Assembly: GCA_903923395.1 (NCBI GenBank)
Contig: CAIXXM010000153.1
Location: 1 to 60,517 of the forward strand
Source of the DNA: an uncultured Acidobacteriia bacterium
GTDB lineage: Bacteria > Acidobacteriota > Terriglobia > Bryobacterales > Bryobacteraceae
Direction: 5' to 3'
Length of the DNA: 60,517 bases
Numbering within the stretch: the first letter of the stretch is position 1; the number at the start of each line of letters is the position of its first letter. Both the position numbers and the translations under genes were made by a program. The notes under the pieces were generated by a model. The model searched no databases, had not been told where the DNA came from, and was given only the letters and a program-made list of their open reading frames with translations. Positions 10,501-18,800 of this stretch are shown here, piece after piece.

Positions 10501-10559
10501 GCCAGGCACGCAAGAAGTAATATGGCGGGCGCCAGCCGTCCTTGGATATTCGTGAGCAT
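4542..10559 (-). CDS. Giant secreted protein of about 17 Ig-like (SbsA/Big_5) repeats
   Basis: A 2005-residue protein with a signal peptide (about residues 1-26, ending SAQ). Nearly all of the rest is tandem repeats of about 100-120 residues. Each repeat opens with a pattern like P-x-x-G-x-x-x-V-P-x-N-x-x-I-x-L-x-F-x-x-P-V and later has a P-x-x-L-x-x-x-T-x-Y-x-x-x-V/I-x-G-L-x-D strand, the hallmark of bacterial Ig-like Big_5/SbsA domains. I count about 17 recognisable copies, plus a degenerate C-terminal part (about residues 1860-2005). There is no LPXTG, PEP-CTERM, type IX or autotransporter tail, so how it is held at the surface is unclear. Such proteins usually act as surface or adhesive stalks. 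The gene looks less GC-rich than its neighbours by eye. The ATG has GGAGAAG just upstream. It follows the TPR gene on the same strand. Confidence 0.9.
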   Translation of the reverse strand: MLTNIQGRLAPAILLLACLALPLSAQTAQVSTFLSVLPADHATAVPLNASVIATFQTQALYSGNYSIKLTSGGLLVQGSTLATNGTTIPAGQVASVQFVPAKPLAPNTTYSVEIDLLGVAPVLTTFTTGSTVDVTPFTLVAASPAQGQSSVNTQTPASLQFNRPASPFSSTPYNGVVLDLGTGQYTTNAANFNLGAEGALKLNMTLTLGHSYQLELSKAGLTDWLGNQLSLATPIVFSTLMNPSSDGPQLTGTAPTQGQSHVPTNSAIALVFDRPLAPLSYQKEITVTAGGPVAFTADASLAQGRLLTIQPTGLLPPNTQVTVQVTGLLDTTGSVFAGPMSFQFTTDQGPSYVRQTVTSSQFTVFPQNAPLTIRLALPLRAELLALGSVAAGGLVFPWQLSADGKTLTLLPVSPLPPGSYTVQINQPFDLLLGKVLSPPAFSFTVTAGTDNTLPQISSVTPPAGSSDIPLRPVMQVLFNKPVATPADSSAPIRLMSNGSSVGGSFNLAADGLSLSFFAAAPLAASTTFQLMVSGLTDITGQQIADFSTSFTTIAVASTTPPLQVTAMSPADGTTQVDPSVPIVLTFNRPVNPNSANATTLSFSYSPFPGTQLPGPNGTYSVAGNTVTFTPNSPLPAGKFYLTVHGVTDLSGSALGYLFSSFQVQTPSAPAASTAVTLVSPGNGQIVSSDGYVVISFSQSLAPDTVVPGNFTVYPSYNTLTVQLLPGGTQVALRFSAKPSTLVTIQVNSSVTDWLGNAVIPYQTTVKTADSQSLSPAFLTAAIPANSSVVSPDTSINLIFTGALDRQSVESAFIAAANGTAISGSFRWAADSASFSFTPNQRLPYGATVAYALGPTAHDALGNRVIAGLDTFGYAPFSTTAAPPSSDSLAILSPHDFPFLPANGVIDLEFNGPVPASLVTGGRGVLQARNYQLQPTGQPIACTAQLIGNNVLRFHPDSQPLPAKTSIYYYSFDFDSRTGLTWSGNVYFTSDLLPPNPSVIGHGAVGSAVGLNSRVVMGFTSSINPVAIAGKLTLSANGVNVPASYSFSTRTVVLTPLTLLQPDTDYLVTASGLDDPAGQSIPDMSWIFHTGFNADITPPQLLYSDPSGTWSSPNAPLSLYFSKPVAAGLAEIMLPVPQGKFYFSDDQTAFTIVPPAPAAIGHQIVAQPSPYSSITDFAGNSIGISTLPALPKAGPGPFPAPSVVTSAPFDASVNVPLNAQLQLYFDQTVRAASLSNISVLESGNPVDFTSRLDSDGRTVTFIPSRLPAQGANYTITVSGVQNSEGTVMATPFQYSFQMGANTKTAPATCQSSPATAQNEVPVNVQLRIRCDTQLNGVSVARSSLVLSAITPLRISSSLQDAGNTLLLTPLFPLSAATNYTLDLKSITDITGNIVSGLTFNTSTGVDLQPAKLLSYDPADGSDFPASGRPSFLYSQPVDATLGANTITLQGPAGQVTGMFTTARFNAGNQFTFQPAQPLAPGTYQLSVKGVTDVAGNPLQDVATSFHVSNGPADFSSLVLVSGTPLQGAAGVPVNSTITLTFNRPVTSVSAGTLNVLDSAYMQIPGKFVTTGNSIVFTPASFLSAASYIIVSGNLADAYGNGLTIQYGFKTGAASDTTAPTLINSYPANGSTIPADRPLITLRFSKPISSSSLAQGIQLVTNRVIQQSPTYLSEDGATLQISTFGNATPGDTVTVSITPALKDLQGNPAQAATVKFTVASDAIGAPYVKAISPAHGAANVPLNTPVTLTFSKPMDIASTTNDLLVSNAGIRAGGSWLPDAGAQSFTFTQAASWLPGSSVETFLFGTGYDAAGSPLSPGSWTFTTASASQPSAQVIDLSASPDAVDVRFQGSVPLNLGNAYLREGLRLIPTQIAATGPDQIRFVPAEHLQAQTSYSLIIDAKQEFPLSFENASPEIPVGSVQKVDAEGFHLQFSHPVNHLTLRNGGLAIRRPDGSAVAFTMKTSADAKAVVVTPLERKPETLHLELKQAETKDGKPVTRFQWTPQAAK

Positions 10560-10617
10560 CTTCTCCGCGATTGTAACCGATTCTGAGCGGGAGCAGATGT
10601 TTTCGGCCGGTTCCGCT

Positions 10618-11798
10618 TTATTTCTTTAATTCCGCAGCGATTCGGCGGAAGGCTGAGTCTTCGAAAGCAGTCTTGATCCGCTCCCGCGCTTCCGTTCTCG
10701 GGTCTCCGGCGCGCGGCGGGTCCATTTTGATGCAGCGGCCCAGCATGCTGGTGGCCTCTGTATCATCGGGGGCGCGGTCAAGCACGGCGCGGAATTTTTC
10801 AGCAGCTTCTTTGAACTTCCGGTTCTTCCAGAGCCAGTAACCGGTATTGAACCAGTAATCGGGGTCGCTGTTATCGCCTTCCAGCGCCTTCTCGAAGTTC
10901 TCCTGTGCGGACGCTTTGTTCAAGCGGGAAAGCGCCGCACCCAAGTTATTCCAAACTTCATTGAGCGGCAGTTCGCCGGAAACGAGTTTAAAGTCTGCTG
11001 CCGCACCCTCAAATCACCCGCATAGTAGCGGCAAATGCCGAGCAGATAGCTGGCCTCCATAAACCGCGAGTCATTCTTTGACACCTTCTGCAGCCAGGTC
11101 AGCGCGGTCTTGTAATCCTTCTTCTGAAACAGCATGCGCCCCATTTGGAAGTTCGGCGCGGAGTAATGTTCATCCAGCCGCGCAGCCTGGGAGAAGAGCT
11201 TACTCTTCTGTTCCGTGGTGGTCGCGAGGAGTCCCCGGATGTAACTCTCCTGTGCCTCCGTAGCCACCGCGGGCTGACTCGCAAGGAACTCCGCCTCGGT
11301 GAGTTCCAACCGGGGGCGGAGTTGTTTCAGCACGGCGTAGGCGCAGCGGGCTTCAATCTTACTGAGGTCCTGCAGCGGACCGGATTGCCGGATCGGCGAA
11401 CCTTCGGAGTATTTGGTGAGGTCGAGGATATGCAGCGTCACGTCGAGCTTCGATTTCACCGTGGCCTTGCCGGTCTCTGCGCCTTCGATGCGGAATTCGC
11501 CGAAGACTACGAGAGACGCGTCCATCGTGCCACCGATTTTGATCACGGTTGCGCGCGTGAGCAGCGCGCCGGGGCGGATGCCGATCCGCCGGTAGACCTC
11601 TTCGCGTTCTTCGCGGGAGAGCGCCAGCAACTGGTTGGCGGCAATGGTTTCGCGGAGGGTTTCGCCGATGCTTTCACCGACCCAGTCGAGTTCCGGGCTC
11701 TTCGCCTGGTCGGGATGGAAGAGCGGCAGCACGACGATGGGGTCAGCCGCGCGGGCGACGGAGATGCAGCAGAAGAGCAGGGTCAGAAGAATGCGCAC
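10618..11798 (-). pseudogene. Exported TPR-repeat protein, interrupted by a one-base frameshift
   Basis: The GTG at 11798 starts a signal peptide (RILLTLLFCCISVARA) followed by a domain like the N-terminus of FlgO/TolB-like proteins (PIVVLPLFHP...WVGESIGETLRETI). TPR helices follow from about residue 190 (QESYIRGLLA, APNFQMGRMLFQKKDYKTALTWLQKV, ASYLLGICRYYAGD). After GICRYYAGD the frame breaks. Adding one base in the A-run at 11011-11013 restores a continuous TPR protein (FEGAAADFKLVSGELPLNEVWNNLGAALSRL) that continues to the stop at 10618. The restored length is about 393 residues. The two frames join perfectly, so this is one gene, either recently broken or carrying a sequencing error in a homopolymer. 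Confidence 0.85.
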
Positions 11799-11866
11799 GA
11801 ATCTTCAGGTTACCGCCGAACTGCGGCGTGTTTGCGTGCGTTGTACTATCAGACGACGAAATCCCT

Positions 11867-12754
11867 ATGGCTTACTGTGCGAAGTGCGGATCTCAAATGC
11901 CCGACGGGGCGAAGTTTTGCGGCAGCTGCGGCAATTCCCTGGGTGCCCAGGCCGGGCCTTCGGGCTGGGGAGGTTATGCGCCGCCTCCGGTGGCCGAACC
12001 GCTCGATTACACGATTGTCGGCAGCAACCTGCAGATCGCCCGTGTGCGTCTGGCGCACGGGCAGCAGGTGTATGCAGAAGCCGGACGCATGATCTATAAG
12101 ACGGCCAACGTGGCGTGGAACACCCGCATGACAGGGCAGACCCTGGGCGAGAAGCTCATGGGCGCGCTGCGGCGGACGATTACCGGCGAAAGCCTCTTTG
12201 TGACCTACTTCCAATCGAACGGACCGGGCGAAGTCGGTTTCGCGGGCAGCTATCCGGGTAAGATCCAATCGATAGATTTGGCACCGGGCCAAACCATGAT
12301 GGCGCAGAAGGAAGCGTTCCTGTTCGCGCAGCCTTCCATTCAGATGTCCGTGGCGTTTGTGAAGAAGCTGGGCGCGGGGTTCTTCGGCGGAGAGGGCTTC
12401 ATTCTGCAGAGGCTGATTGGTCCGGGCCTGGTGTTCATCCACGCGGGTGGCGATTTCATTGAATTCCTGCTGGGCCCGGGGCAGACTGTGCAGGTGGAAA
12501 CGGGCTGCATTGTGGCGTTCGAAGAAACCGTGAGTTACGACATTGAGTTTGTGGGGTCGATCAAGACGGCGTTCTTCGGTGGCGAGGGCTTGTTCCTGGC
12601 GAGTTTGACGGGGCCGGGCAAGGTGATCTTGCAGAGCATGACGCTGCAGAAGATGCGGCGCGAACTGGCACCACAGGCCACGATGGGGAATGAGCATTCA
12701 ATCAACCCCATCAATGCAGCGATTGGCGGGATTTTCGGGGGCGATGAGGGGTAA
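11867..12754 (+). CDS. AIM24-family protein with N-terminal zinc ribbon
   Basis: A 295-residue cytoplasmic protein. The N-terminus is a zinc ribbon with four cysteines (C4, C7, C18, C21: YCAKC...KFCGSCG). A short Gly/Pro linker leads to the AIM24/TIGR00266 beta-sandwich domain (about residues 45-275). Repeated blocks such as QSIDLAPGQTMMAQKEAFLFA, VKKLGAGFFGGEGFILQRLIGPGLVFIHAGG and IKTAFFGGEGLFLASLTGPGKVILQSM are typical of that family. The C-terminus is Gly-rich (AAIGGIFGGDEG). The biochemical role of bacterial AIM24 proteins is unknown; the mitochondrial relative affects inner-membrane organisation. The ATG is chosen because the zinc ribbon begins directly after it; no strong Shine-Dalgarno is seen. 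Divergent from the TPR gene and convergent with the S9 peptidase. Confidence 0.9.
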   Translation: MAYCAKCGSQMPDGAKFCGSCGNSLGAQAGPSGWGGYAPPPVAEPLDYTIVGSNLQIARVRLAHGQQVYAEAGRMIYKTANVAWNTRMTGQTLGEKLMGALRRTITGESLFVTYFQSNGPGEVGFAGSYPGKIQSIDLAPGQTMMAQKEAFLFAQPSIQMSVAFVKKLGAGFFGGEGFILQRLIGPGLVFIHAGGDFIEFLLGPGQTVQVETGCIVAFEETVSYDIEFVGSIKTAFFGGEGLFLASLTGPGKVILQSMTLQKMRRELAPQATMGNEHSINPINAAIGGIFGGDEG

Positions 12755-12766
12755 GGGCGGGCCAAC

Positions 12767-14773
12767 TCATTCACTCGCCCGTTTACCCTCCCCCATAATC
12801 CACTTGTCGTACCAGGCGATGTAACGCTCCATGCGGTCGCGGATGAAGCTGGGTCGCGTGAAGCCGTGGAATTGGCCCGGATAGACGATGAGCTGTGTCG
12901 GCACTTCCTGGCTGCGCAGTGCCTGGTACATCTGCTCGCCTCCGCCAATGGGGACGTTGAAATCGCTTTGTCCGCCCATGTAGAGCGTCGGCGTTTTGAT
13001 GCGGTCGGCATGGAAGAACGGGTAGGAAATCTTGATCCACGCATCCTGATTCTTCCATGGCGGGCCGATTTCGGTATCGTACTGATACGTGTATTGATCC
13101 GTCCCGTACATGGTGAGCTGGTTGGCGCTGCCCGCGCCGCTGATGGCGGCTTTGAAGCGTGTGGTGGTGGCGATGGTGTAATCGGTCAAAATGCCGCCGT
13201 AACTCCAGCCACCGATGCCCAGCTTGTCGGGGTCGGCGATGCCCTGCTTGACGGCGTAATCGACGGCCGCAAGAAGGTCCATCACTTCCTTGTTGCCCCA
13301 GTCGCCGAAGATGGCGTCCTGATACTTCTGCCCACGGCCATTGCTGCCGCGGTAATTCACATTCATCACCACGTAGCCGCGTGCGGCGAAGAACTGGCGT
13401 TCAAAGTCCCAGGCATGTGCGTCCTGCCCGTTCGGTCCGCCATGGATGCGGAGGAGCATGGGGTACTTGCGGCCGCGCTGGTAATCCGGGGGATAGACAA
13501 GCAGCCCGTGGACTTCCGTGCCGTCTTCCGTCTTGCAGAGGAAGTCTTCGGTGGGGCCGAACTGCAGCCCGGCGAAAAGCTCATCGTTGTGGCCGGTGAG
13601 TTGGCGGGGCGTGCTGCCTTCCATCGCGAAGATTTCGGCGGAACGGTCATCGGAGCTGGAAAGAACGGCCAGGTGGCCCGCGTTCATGGAGTAAGTACTG
13701 ATGACGCGCTTGCCCACCTCCATCCTGGTGATCTTGCCGGTCGCAAGGTCCACGGTAGCGGGGTATTCGAGCCGGTCATCGGCGACGAGGAACTGGATGG
13801 ATTTGCCGTCTTTCGAGAAGGACGGGGCGCTGACGTTGCGGTCCAGTGCGGCGGTGAGCAAACGCGCCGGTCCACCCGCTGCGGGCACTACCGCGAGCTT
13901 GGTCTGGTTATAGGCGCTCAGCTTCGGGTCACTGCCCTGCGTATAGGCGATGAGTTTGCCATCGGGTGACCAGGAGAGACGCCCGCCATCATTGCCTTCG
14001 AAGGTGGTGAGCTGCTTCGGCGTGCTGTTGGGTTTGGCATCCACCACGAAGACGTCGGAGTTGTTCTCGCGGTCCCAGTTCTTCGTGCGGCGGCTGACGA
14101 AAGCGATCTTCGTGCCATCGGGCGACCACTCTGGGTTCGATTCGTCGAAGTCCTTGGAATCGGTCACGGCATCGAGCTTCTTCGTTGCGAGGTCGTAGAT
14201 GAAGATGCGGGCGTGGTTGTTGCCGGAAAGATAGCCTTCGCCATCGGACTTGAAGTGATAGCGGTCAATCACGATGGGCTTGGGCTTGGCTTCCCCGGCC
14301 GGTTTGCCTTCGGTCTCGGGCTCGTCTTTGTCGCGCAGGATGACGGCGATCTTCTTGCCGTCGGGCGACCAGGTGTAGCTGGAGAGGTTCTGCTTGAATT
14401 CGGTGAGCTGGAAAGCTTCACCCCCGCGGCGGTCCAGCGCCCAGATCTGGTTGCCTTTGGCTTTGCCGGGGCGGGAGGAGGTGAAGGTCAGCCACTTGCC
14501 GTCCGGGCTCCAGCGCGGGCTGGATTCAGCGTCCGGCGAACTGGTGACGCGGATGTTCTGTTTGCCGTCCCAGGAGATCATCCAGACGTCTGTATCGCGC
14601 TTGTCGGCGGCAGCGTCCGTGGTGCTCATGGTGTAGGCCACCCACTGCCCGTCGGGCGAGACTTGCGGATCGCTGACGGGGTGGAGCTTGCTCAGATCAT
14701 CGAGCGAGAGCGGCCGCTTGGTTTGCGCGGCCAGCAATAGAGGAAGAGACAGGGCGAGAAGGAAGGTTTTCAC
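12767..14773 (-). CDS. Exported S9-family prolyl oligopeptidase (acylaminoacyl-peptidase type)
   Basis: A 668-residue serine peptidase. A GTG start at 14773 gives a clean signal peptide (VKTFLLALSLPLLLAAQ); the longer frame upstream is without homology. Residues about 25-400 form WD40/PD40-like beta-propeller blades (SPDGQWVAYTMST, SPRWSPDGKWLTFTS, NPEWSPDGTKIAFVSRR, LSWSPDGKLIAYT). The C-terminal alpha/beta-hydrolase domain has the nucleophile in GIGGWSYGGILTDY, the acid in MGGQSDFNVPIGGGEQMY and the histidine in YPGQFHGFTRPS, a complete triad. Length and order match S9C peptidases, which cleave short peptides in the periplasm. It is divergent from the PEP-CTERM gene. Confidence 0.93.
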   Translation of the reverse strand: MKTFLLALSLPLLLAAQTKRPLSLDDLSKLHPVSDPQVSPDGQWVAYTMSTTDAAADKRDTDVWMISWDGKQNIRVTSSPDAESSPRWSPDGKWLTFTSSRPGKAKGNQIWALDRRGGEAFQLTEFKQNLSSYTWSPDGKKIAVILRDKDEPETEGKPAGEAKPKPIVIDRYHFKSDGEGYLSGNNHARIFIYDLATKKLDAVTDSKDFDESNPEWSPDGTKIAFVSRRTKNWDRENNSDVFVVDAKPNSTPKQLTTFEGNDGGRLSWSPDGKLIAYTQGSDPKLSAYNQTKLAVVPAAGGPARLLTAALDRNVSAPSFSKDGKSIQFLVADDRLEYPATVDLATGKITRMEVGKRVISTYSMNAGHLAVLSSSDDRSAEIFAMEGSTPRQLTGHNDELFAGLQFGPTEDFLCKTEDGTEVHGLLVYPPDYQRGRKYPMLLRIHGGPNGQDAHAWDFERQFFAARGYVVMNVNYRGSNGRGQKYQDAIFGDWGNKEVMDLLAAVDYAVKQGIADPDKLGIGGWSYGGILTDYTIATTTRFKAAISGAGSANQLTMYGTDQYTYQYDTEIGPPWKNQDAWIKISYPFFHADRIKTPTLYMGGQSDFNVPIGGGEQMYQALRSQEVPTQLIVYPGQFHGFTRPSFIRDRMERYIAWYDKWIMGEGKRASE

Positions 14774-14808
14774 GGCGGATCGGTTGAATCTTAACACTCC
14801 CCGATGAG

Positions 14809-14967
14809 ATGAAGGAAACCGGGCCGCGGGTGCTGTTCTATTTCGAAACGGACCCGCACCGGCTGTTCCTTTTCGGGATGGTGAAGTCCTCCGGCCAGAA
14901 ATACAAGCCCTTGAAAACAATCAGAGTATGCCCCGCGTGGCGATTGGCAGATGAGCTGCAACCCTGA
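14809..14967 (+). CDS. Possible 52-residue ORF upstream of the PEP-CTERM gene
   Basis: An uninterrupted frame from ATG to TGA encodes 52 residues (begins MKETGPRVLFYFETDPHRLF). Composition is ordinary for a soluble protein, but there is no recognisable family and no clear Shine-Dalgarno. It ends 9 bases before the PEP-CTERM start. It could be a short leader, a gene remnant or chance. Confidence 0.25.
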   Translation: MKETGPRVLFYFETDPHRLFLFGMVKSSGQKYKPLKTIRVCPAWRLADELQP

Positions 14968-14976
14968 TGGTGCGTT

Positions 14977-15771
14977 ATGAAATTACCTGTTGCAGTGTTT
15001 GCTCTGAGCCTTGTCGCTCTGCATCTTCGCGCCGATTCCTTCGGGGTCACCTTTGAAAGCGCGGGTCAACAAACCGTTGACGTGAATAAATTGTGTTCCG
15101 GGATTGGACTCTGCGTTGTGGGCCAGCAGAATTTCAACAACTGGGCGGGCGGAGGATTTACCACGGACTTCGGCACCAATGGAGCGATCTCCGGCACCTA
15201 CTCCGGCGGCATTGTGCGTTACGCCGCGGACCAGTACGGAGGTGCGGGCGGCACCGGTTACTTTCCAGAGACCTATGCGCAGAATGTGGATTACAGCCTC
15301 AATCTCTCGACCAATTATGACTTGCCCGGCGTGAACTATTTTGGACTTTGGTTCTCGGCTCTGGATGCCGGCAACCTGCTGCGGTTCTACGACAAGGGCC
15401 AGTTGCTCTACGCCTTCACGCCAGCGGACTTCATGTCTCTGGTGGGCACTTGCGCGGGTTCGAATCCCTTTTGCGGTAATCCAAACCAGGCCTTTGCGCT
15501 GAAAGACAACCTGGAGCAGTTCGCCTTTCTGAACTTCTTTGACGAAAGTGGCACGTTCGATCAGGTGGTGTTTTCAGAGACTGGCAATGGCGGGTTTGAA
15601 TCAGACAACCACACCGTGGCTTACATGAATCCGGCGCAGCCGAACAGCGGGACTCTGCTGGGCACTTACTCCACGCCGGTCAGCACGCCGGAACCGGGCA
15701 CTCTCACCCTTGTGGGTTTTGCTTTGTTGCTGGTTGCGCGGCGCTGCAAAAAAGAAAGAGGCCTCCGGTAA
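14977..15771 (+). CDS. PEP-CTERM sorting-domain protein
   Basis: A 264-residue exported protein. The signal peptide is about residues 1-20 (KLPVAVFALSLVALHLRADS). The middle is a low-charge, Gly/Asn/Tyr-rich beta domain (NNWAGGGFTTDFGTNGAISGTYSGG) with four cysteines in two close pairs (LCSGIGLC; TCAGSNPFC). The C-terminus is a textbook PEP-CTERM signal: TPEPGTL, a hydrophobic stretch TLVGFALLLVA, then the basic end RRCKKERGLR. Such tails are cut by exosortase and are linked to exopolysaccharide-associated surface proteins; no exosortase gene is in this window. Its last codons overlap the terminator hairpin of the convergent TonB receptor. Confidence 0.88.
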   Translation: MKLPVAVFALSLVALHLRADSFGVTFESAGQQTVDVNKLCSGIGLCVVGQQNFNNWAGGGFTTDFGTNGAISGTYSGGIVRYAADQYGGAGGTGYFPETYAQNVDYSLNLSTNYDLPGVNYFGLWFSALDAGNLLRFYDKGQLLYAFTPADFMSLVGTCAGSNPFCGNPNQAFALKDNLEQFAFLNFFDESGTFDQVVFSETGNGGFESDNHTVAYMNPAQPNSGTLLGTYSTPVSTPEPGTLTLVGFALLLVARRCKKERGLR

Positions 15772-15784
15772 AACCGGAGGCCTC
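15758..15784 (-). terminator. Intrinsic terminator of the TonB receptor at 15812-19357
   Basis: A perfect 12-bp stem (15758-15769 with 15773-15784) with an AAA loop. On the minus strand the stem is followed by a T-rich tract (complement of CAAAAAAGAAAG). It lies inside the last codons of the convergent PEP-CTERM gene, so the coding sequence doubles as a terminator for the opposite strand. Confidence 0.85.
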
Positions 15785-15811
15785 TGACGGGGTTCGAAAG
15801 CTGCGCAGCAG

Positions 15812-18800
15812 TTAGAACTTGTAGCTGAGCTGGAACTGCACCAGGCGCCGTCCGAAGAAGGTGCTGGTGATTTTGCCGAAGGTGGTGGAGTTGATGTTCT
15901 GGTCACCCACGAAGAAGGTGGCATGGTTCCACATGTTGGTGGCGTCCATGCGGAACTGCACGACGTGAGATTCGAACAGTCTGACGTTCTTCTGGATCGA
16001 GACGTCCTGGTTGAACTCGCTCGGGCCATAGAACGAACGGCGCTGCAGGCTGCCGATGGTGCCGGCACCCGGGTTGGTGAAGAGTTGGCCGGAGAAGGCT
16101 GCAGAACCGTCGGGAGCCGTGCCGCGGCCATCGGAACCGATTGCACCGGCTGCGATGAAGTAAGGACCCGTACCGGTGGAGCGGAGGGCGAAGGCGTTGG
16201 AGAGAGCGCTGCCGCTCACAAGTGCATTCGCCGTGTTGTAGGTGGAACGGGCAGACCGGTTCAGCGTGCCGCGTGCGCCTTCGTAGATGGAGAAGACACC
16301 GCCGGACTGCCAGGTCAGCAGGCTGCCGACCGACCAGCCGCCGATGATGCGGCCGAGGTACTTCGGATTGATCTTGTGACCGGGTCCGAAGGGAAGGTCA
16401 TAGACGCCGTTGGCCTTGAAGATCTGGCGGAGGTCGAACGGAGCCGGAGCGCGTTCTGCCTGCGGATTGTTGTTGTCGAGGAAGGGTTCGAAGTTGGTCT
16501 GTGTATCGCCGAGGGTGTTCGAAAGAACCTTCGACCAGGTGTAGTTCGCCTGGAGGCTCAGACCCTTGGAGTAGCGGTGACGCGCTTCAAGCTGGAGAGC
16601 GTTGTAGGTGGAATCAGCACCGTTGGAGGTGTAGTTCGCACCCAGTGCATAGGGGTTCGGGAAGAAGTTCACCGCGCCGTTGATGCCGTTGGTCTGGTAG
16701 AACTGGGCCAGCGTGCCGACGTCACCGGTCTGCAGGTAAGACAGAACCGAGGAGTTGGTCAGGTAGCCGCCGTTCGGCATGGTCGGGAAGAGGGTGAGCT
16801 GCTGGCTGCCCGGAATGGCCGCGTTGTAGGCCGGGTTGAAGTTGCCGTTGGCTGCCTTGGAGAGGTAAGCGTTGCTCTGCGCACGGAGGAAGTCAGCCAG
16901 GTAGCCGTTGGCCTTGATGTTGACCTGGTTGTAGTCGATGCCGCGGAGCAGCTTGGTGCCGTGGTTGCCGATGTACTTCGCCGAGAAAATCGTGCCGCGG
17001 AACTCATGTTCGAGCGACAGGCTGTACTGGCCAACGTAGGGCGTCCGGAGGTTCGGGTTCGTCACACCAATCGCGTTGCTGGTGGAGAGAGCATAATTGT
17101 CGAGCGTGGTCCGGGGTACCTTGTAGACCGGAACCGTGGTGGTGCCGATGCCGTTGGCAAACGAGGTGAGGCCGGAAGGCGCGATGCTGGAGGAAAGACC
17201 GGGGTTGGTTTCCACGCTGTTGCGGATCGAAGTGATGACTTCGTCGTTCACGTAGTAGAGACCGTAGCCGCCGCGCAGGGAGGTCTTGTTGTTGCCGAAG
17301 ACGTTCCAGGCGAAGCCGATGCGGGGTCCGAAGTCCTTTTTATCCGCGTTGTAGAAGCCACCGTTCACGAAGTTGAAGTTTGCGCTGCCGGAATTCAGGC
17401 AGGTCTGGACATCGCTGGTGCACTGCAGTTCCAGGTTGTCGCGTTCCTTGAGCGGGGTGTAGTATTCGTAGCGCAGACCGGCTTCGATGGTCAGGTTGGG
17501 GCGAACGCGCCAGTTGTCCTGAATGTAGAAGCCATAGTTGTTGTAGCTGTAGTTGCGGCTGTTGGTCGCACCGGCAACGTAACCGGAAGTGGGGCTGGTC
17601 ACGTTGAAGGTCTGGCTGGCGCTGGCGATGGCACCGCTCAGGCTGGCAAACAGGTTATTGGCCGCGGTGAGATCGGAGGCGCTGATGCCGGGGAGCTGGC
17701 TCGAAACCAGACCCTGGTGACCGGTGCCGAGACCGATGGTGTAGGTCGGGGTGATGCCGGCGTCGTTGTAGGGGTTCACGTGGATGAGCTGGGCGGAGAA
17801 GCCGAACTTCACGGTGTGGTTGCCCTTGACCCAGGTCGCATTGTCATTCAGGTTGTAGGTGTTGGTGTAACGGCCCTGGCCGCGGAAGGTGTTCAACGGG
17901 TTGTTGAAGACGAAGCCGGTCACGATGGCCGAGGGGAACTGCTGGTTGGTCGCGAAGATCGCCGGGGCGAGGTTGAAGCCGCCGCGGAGTTCGTTGGTCA
18001 GAGTGGGCGAAATGGAGTAGCGCCAGGAACCGGCCACAAACTTCACGTAGTCAGAGTTCGAAACGTTCGGCACCAGCGTGTAGTTGTTCTGCAGGTCGGG
18101 ACGGTCGAGCAGGTCACGGTTCCAGTTGTAGGAGCCGCTGACGGACTGCTTGGAGTTAATGATGTAATCCGACGTGATGTTGACGTTGTCGCGGGTACGG
18201 TTGTTGCGGCCGAGGAAGGAGTATCCAGCCGTGTTGCGGAGCAATGCAGCGGAGCTGTCACCAGCGTTGAAGTTGTTGATCTTGTCCGGGGTGGGAACCG
18301 ACTGCAAAACAGTGGCCACATAGGGGTTGATGGAGCTGCCCATCAGGCTGAGCACGTTGACCTTCTGCACCGCACCGTTGCCGTCCTTGTAGGTGAAGAT
18401 GCCGTTCCGGGCATCCGACGTCAGGATGGTGGAGTTGAAGGCAGTCTGCTGGCGCAGGCGGAAGAGTTCGTACGCGCCGTAGAAGAACCACTTGTCCTTG
18501 ATGATCTTGCCGGAGAACGTTGCCGCACCCTGGTTCTGATTCAGGAAGGGGCGCTTGGTGCCGTTCTGGTTGTTGAACCAAGTGTTGGCCGCGAAGTAGT
18601 TGTTGCGGTTGGACCACAGCACGGAGCCGTGATACTTGTTGCCGCCGGTGGGCGAGATAAACGTGATGGCGGAAGCGGCGGACTGCGACGCATCCATGTT
18701 GGACGTGGAGACGGAGAACTCAGAAACCTGGCTGGAGAGCAGCAGGTTCGGGAGGAAGTCCACGTCATTGGTGCGGATGAAGTTGTCCTGGATGTTGATG

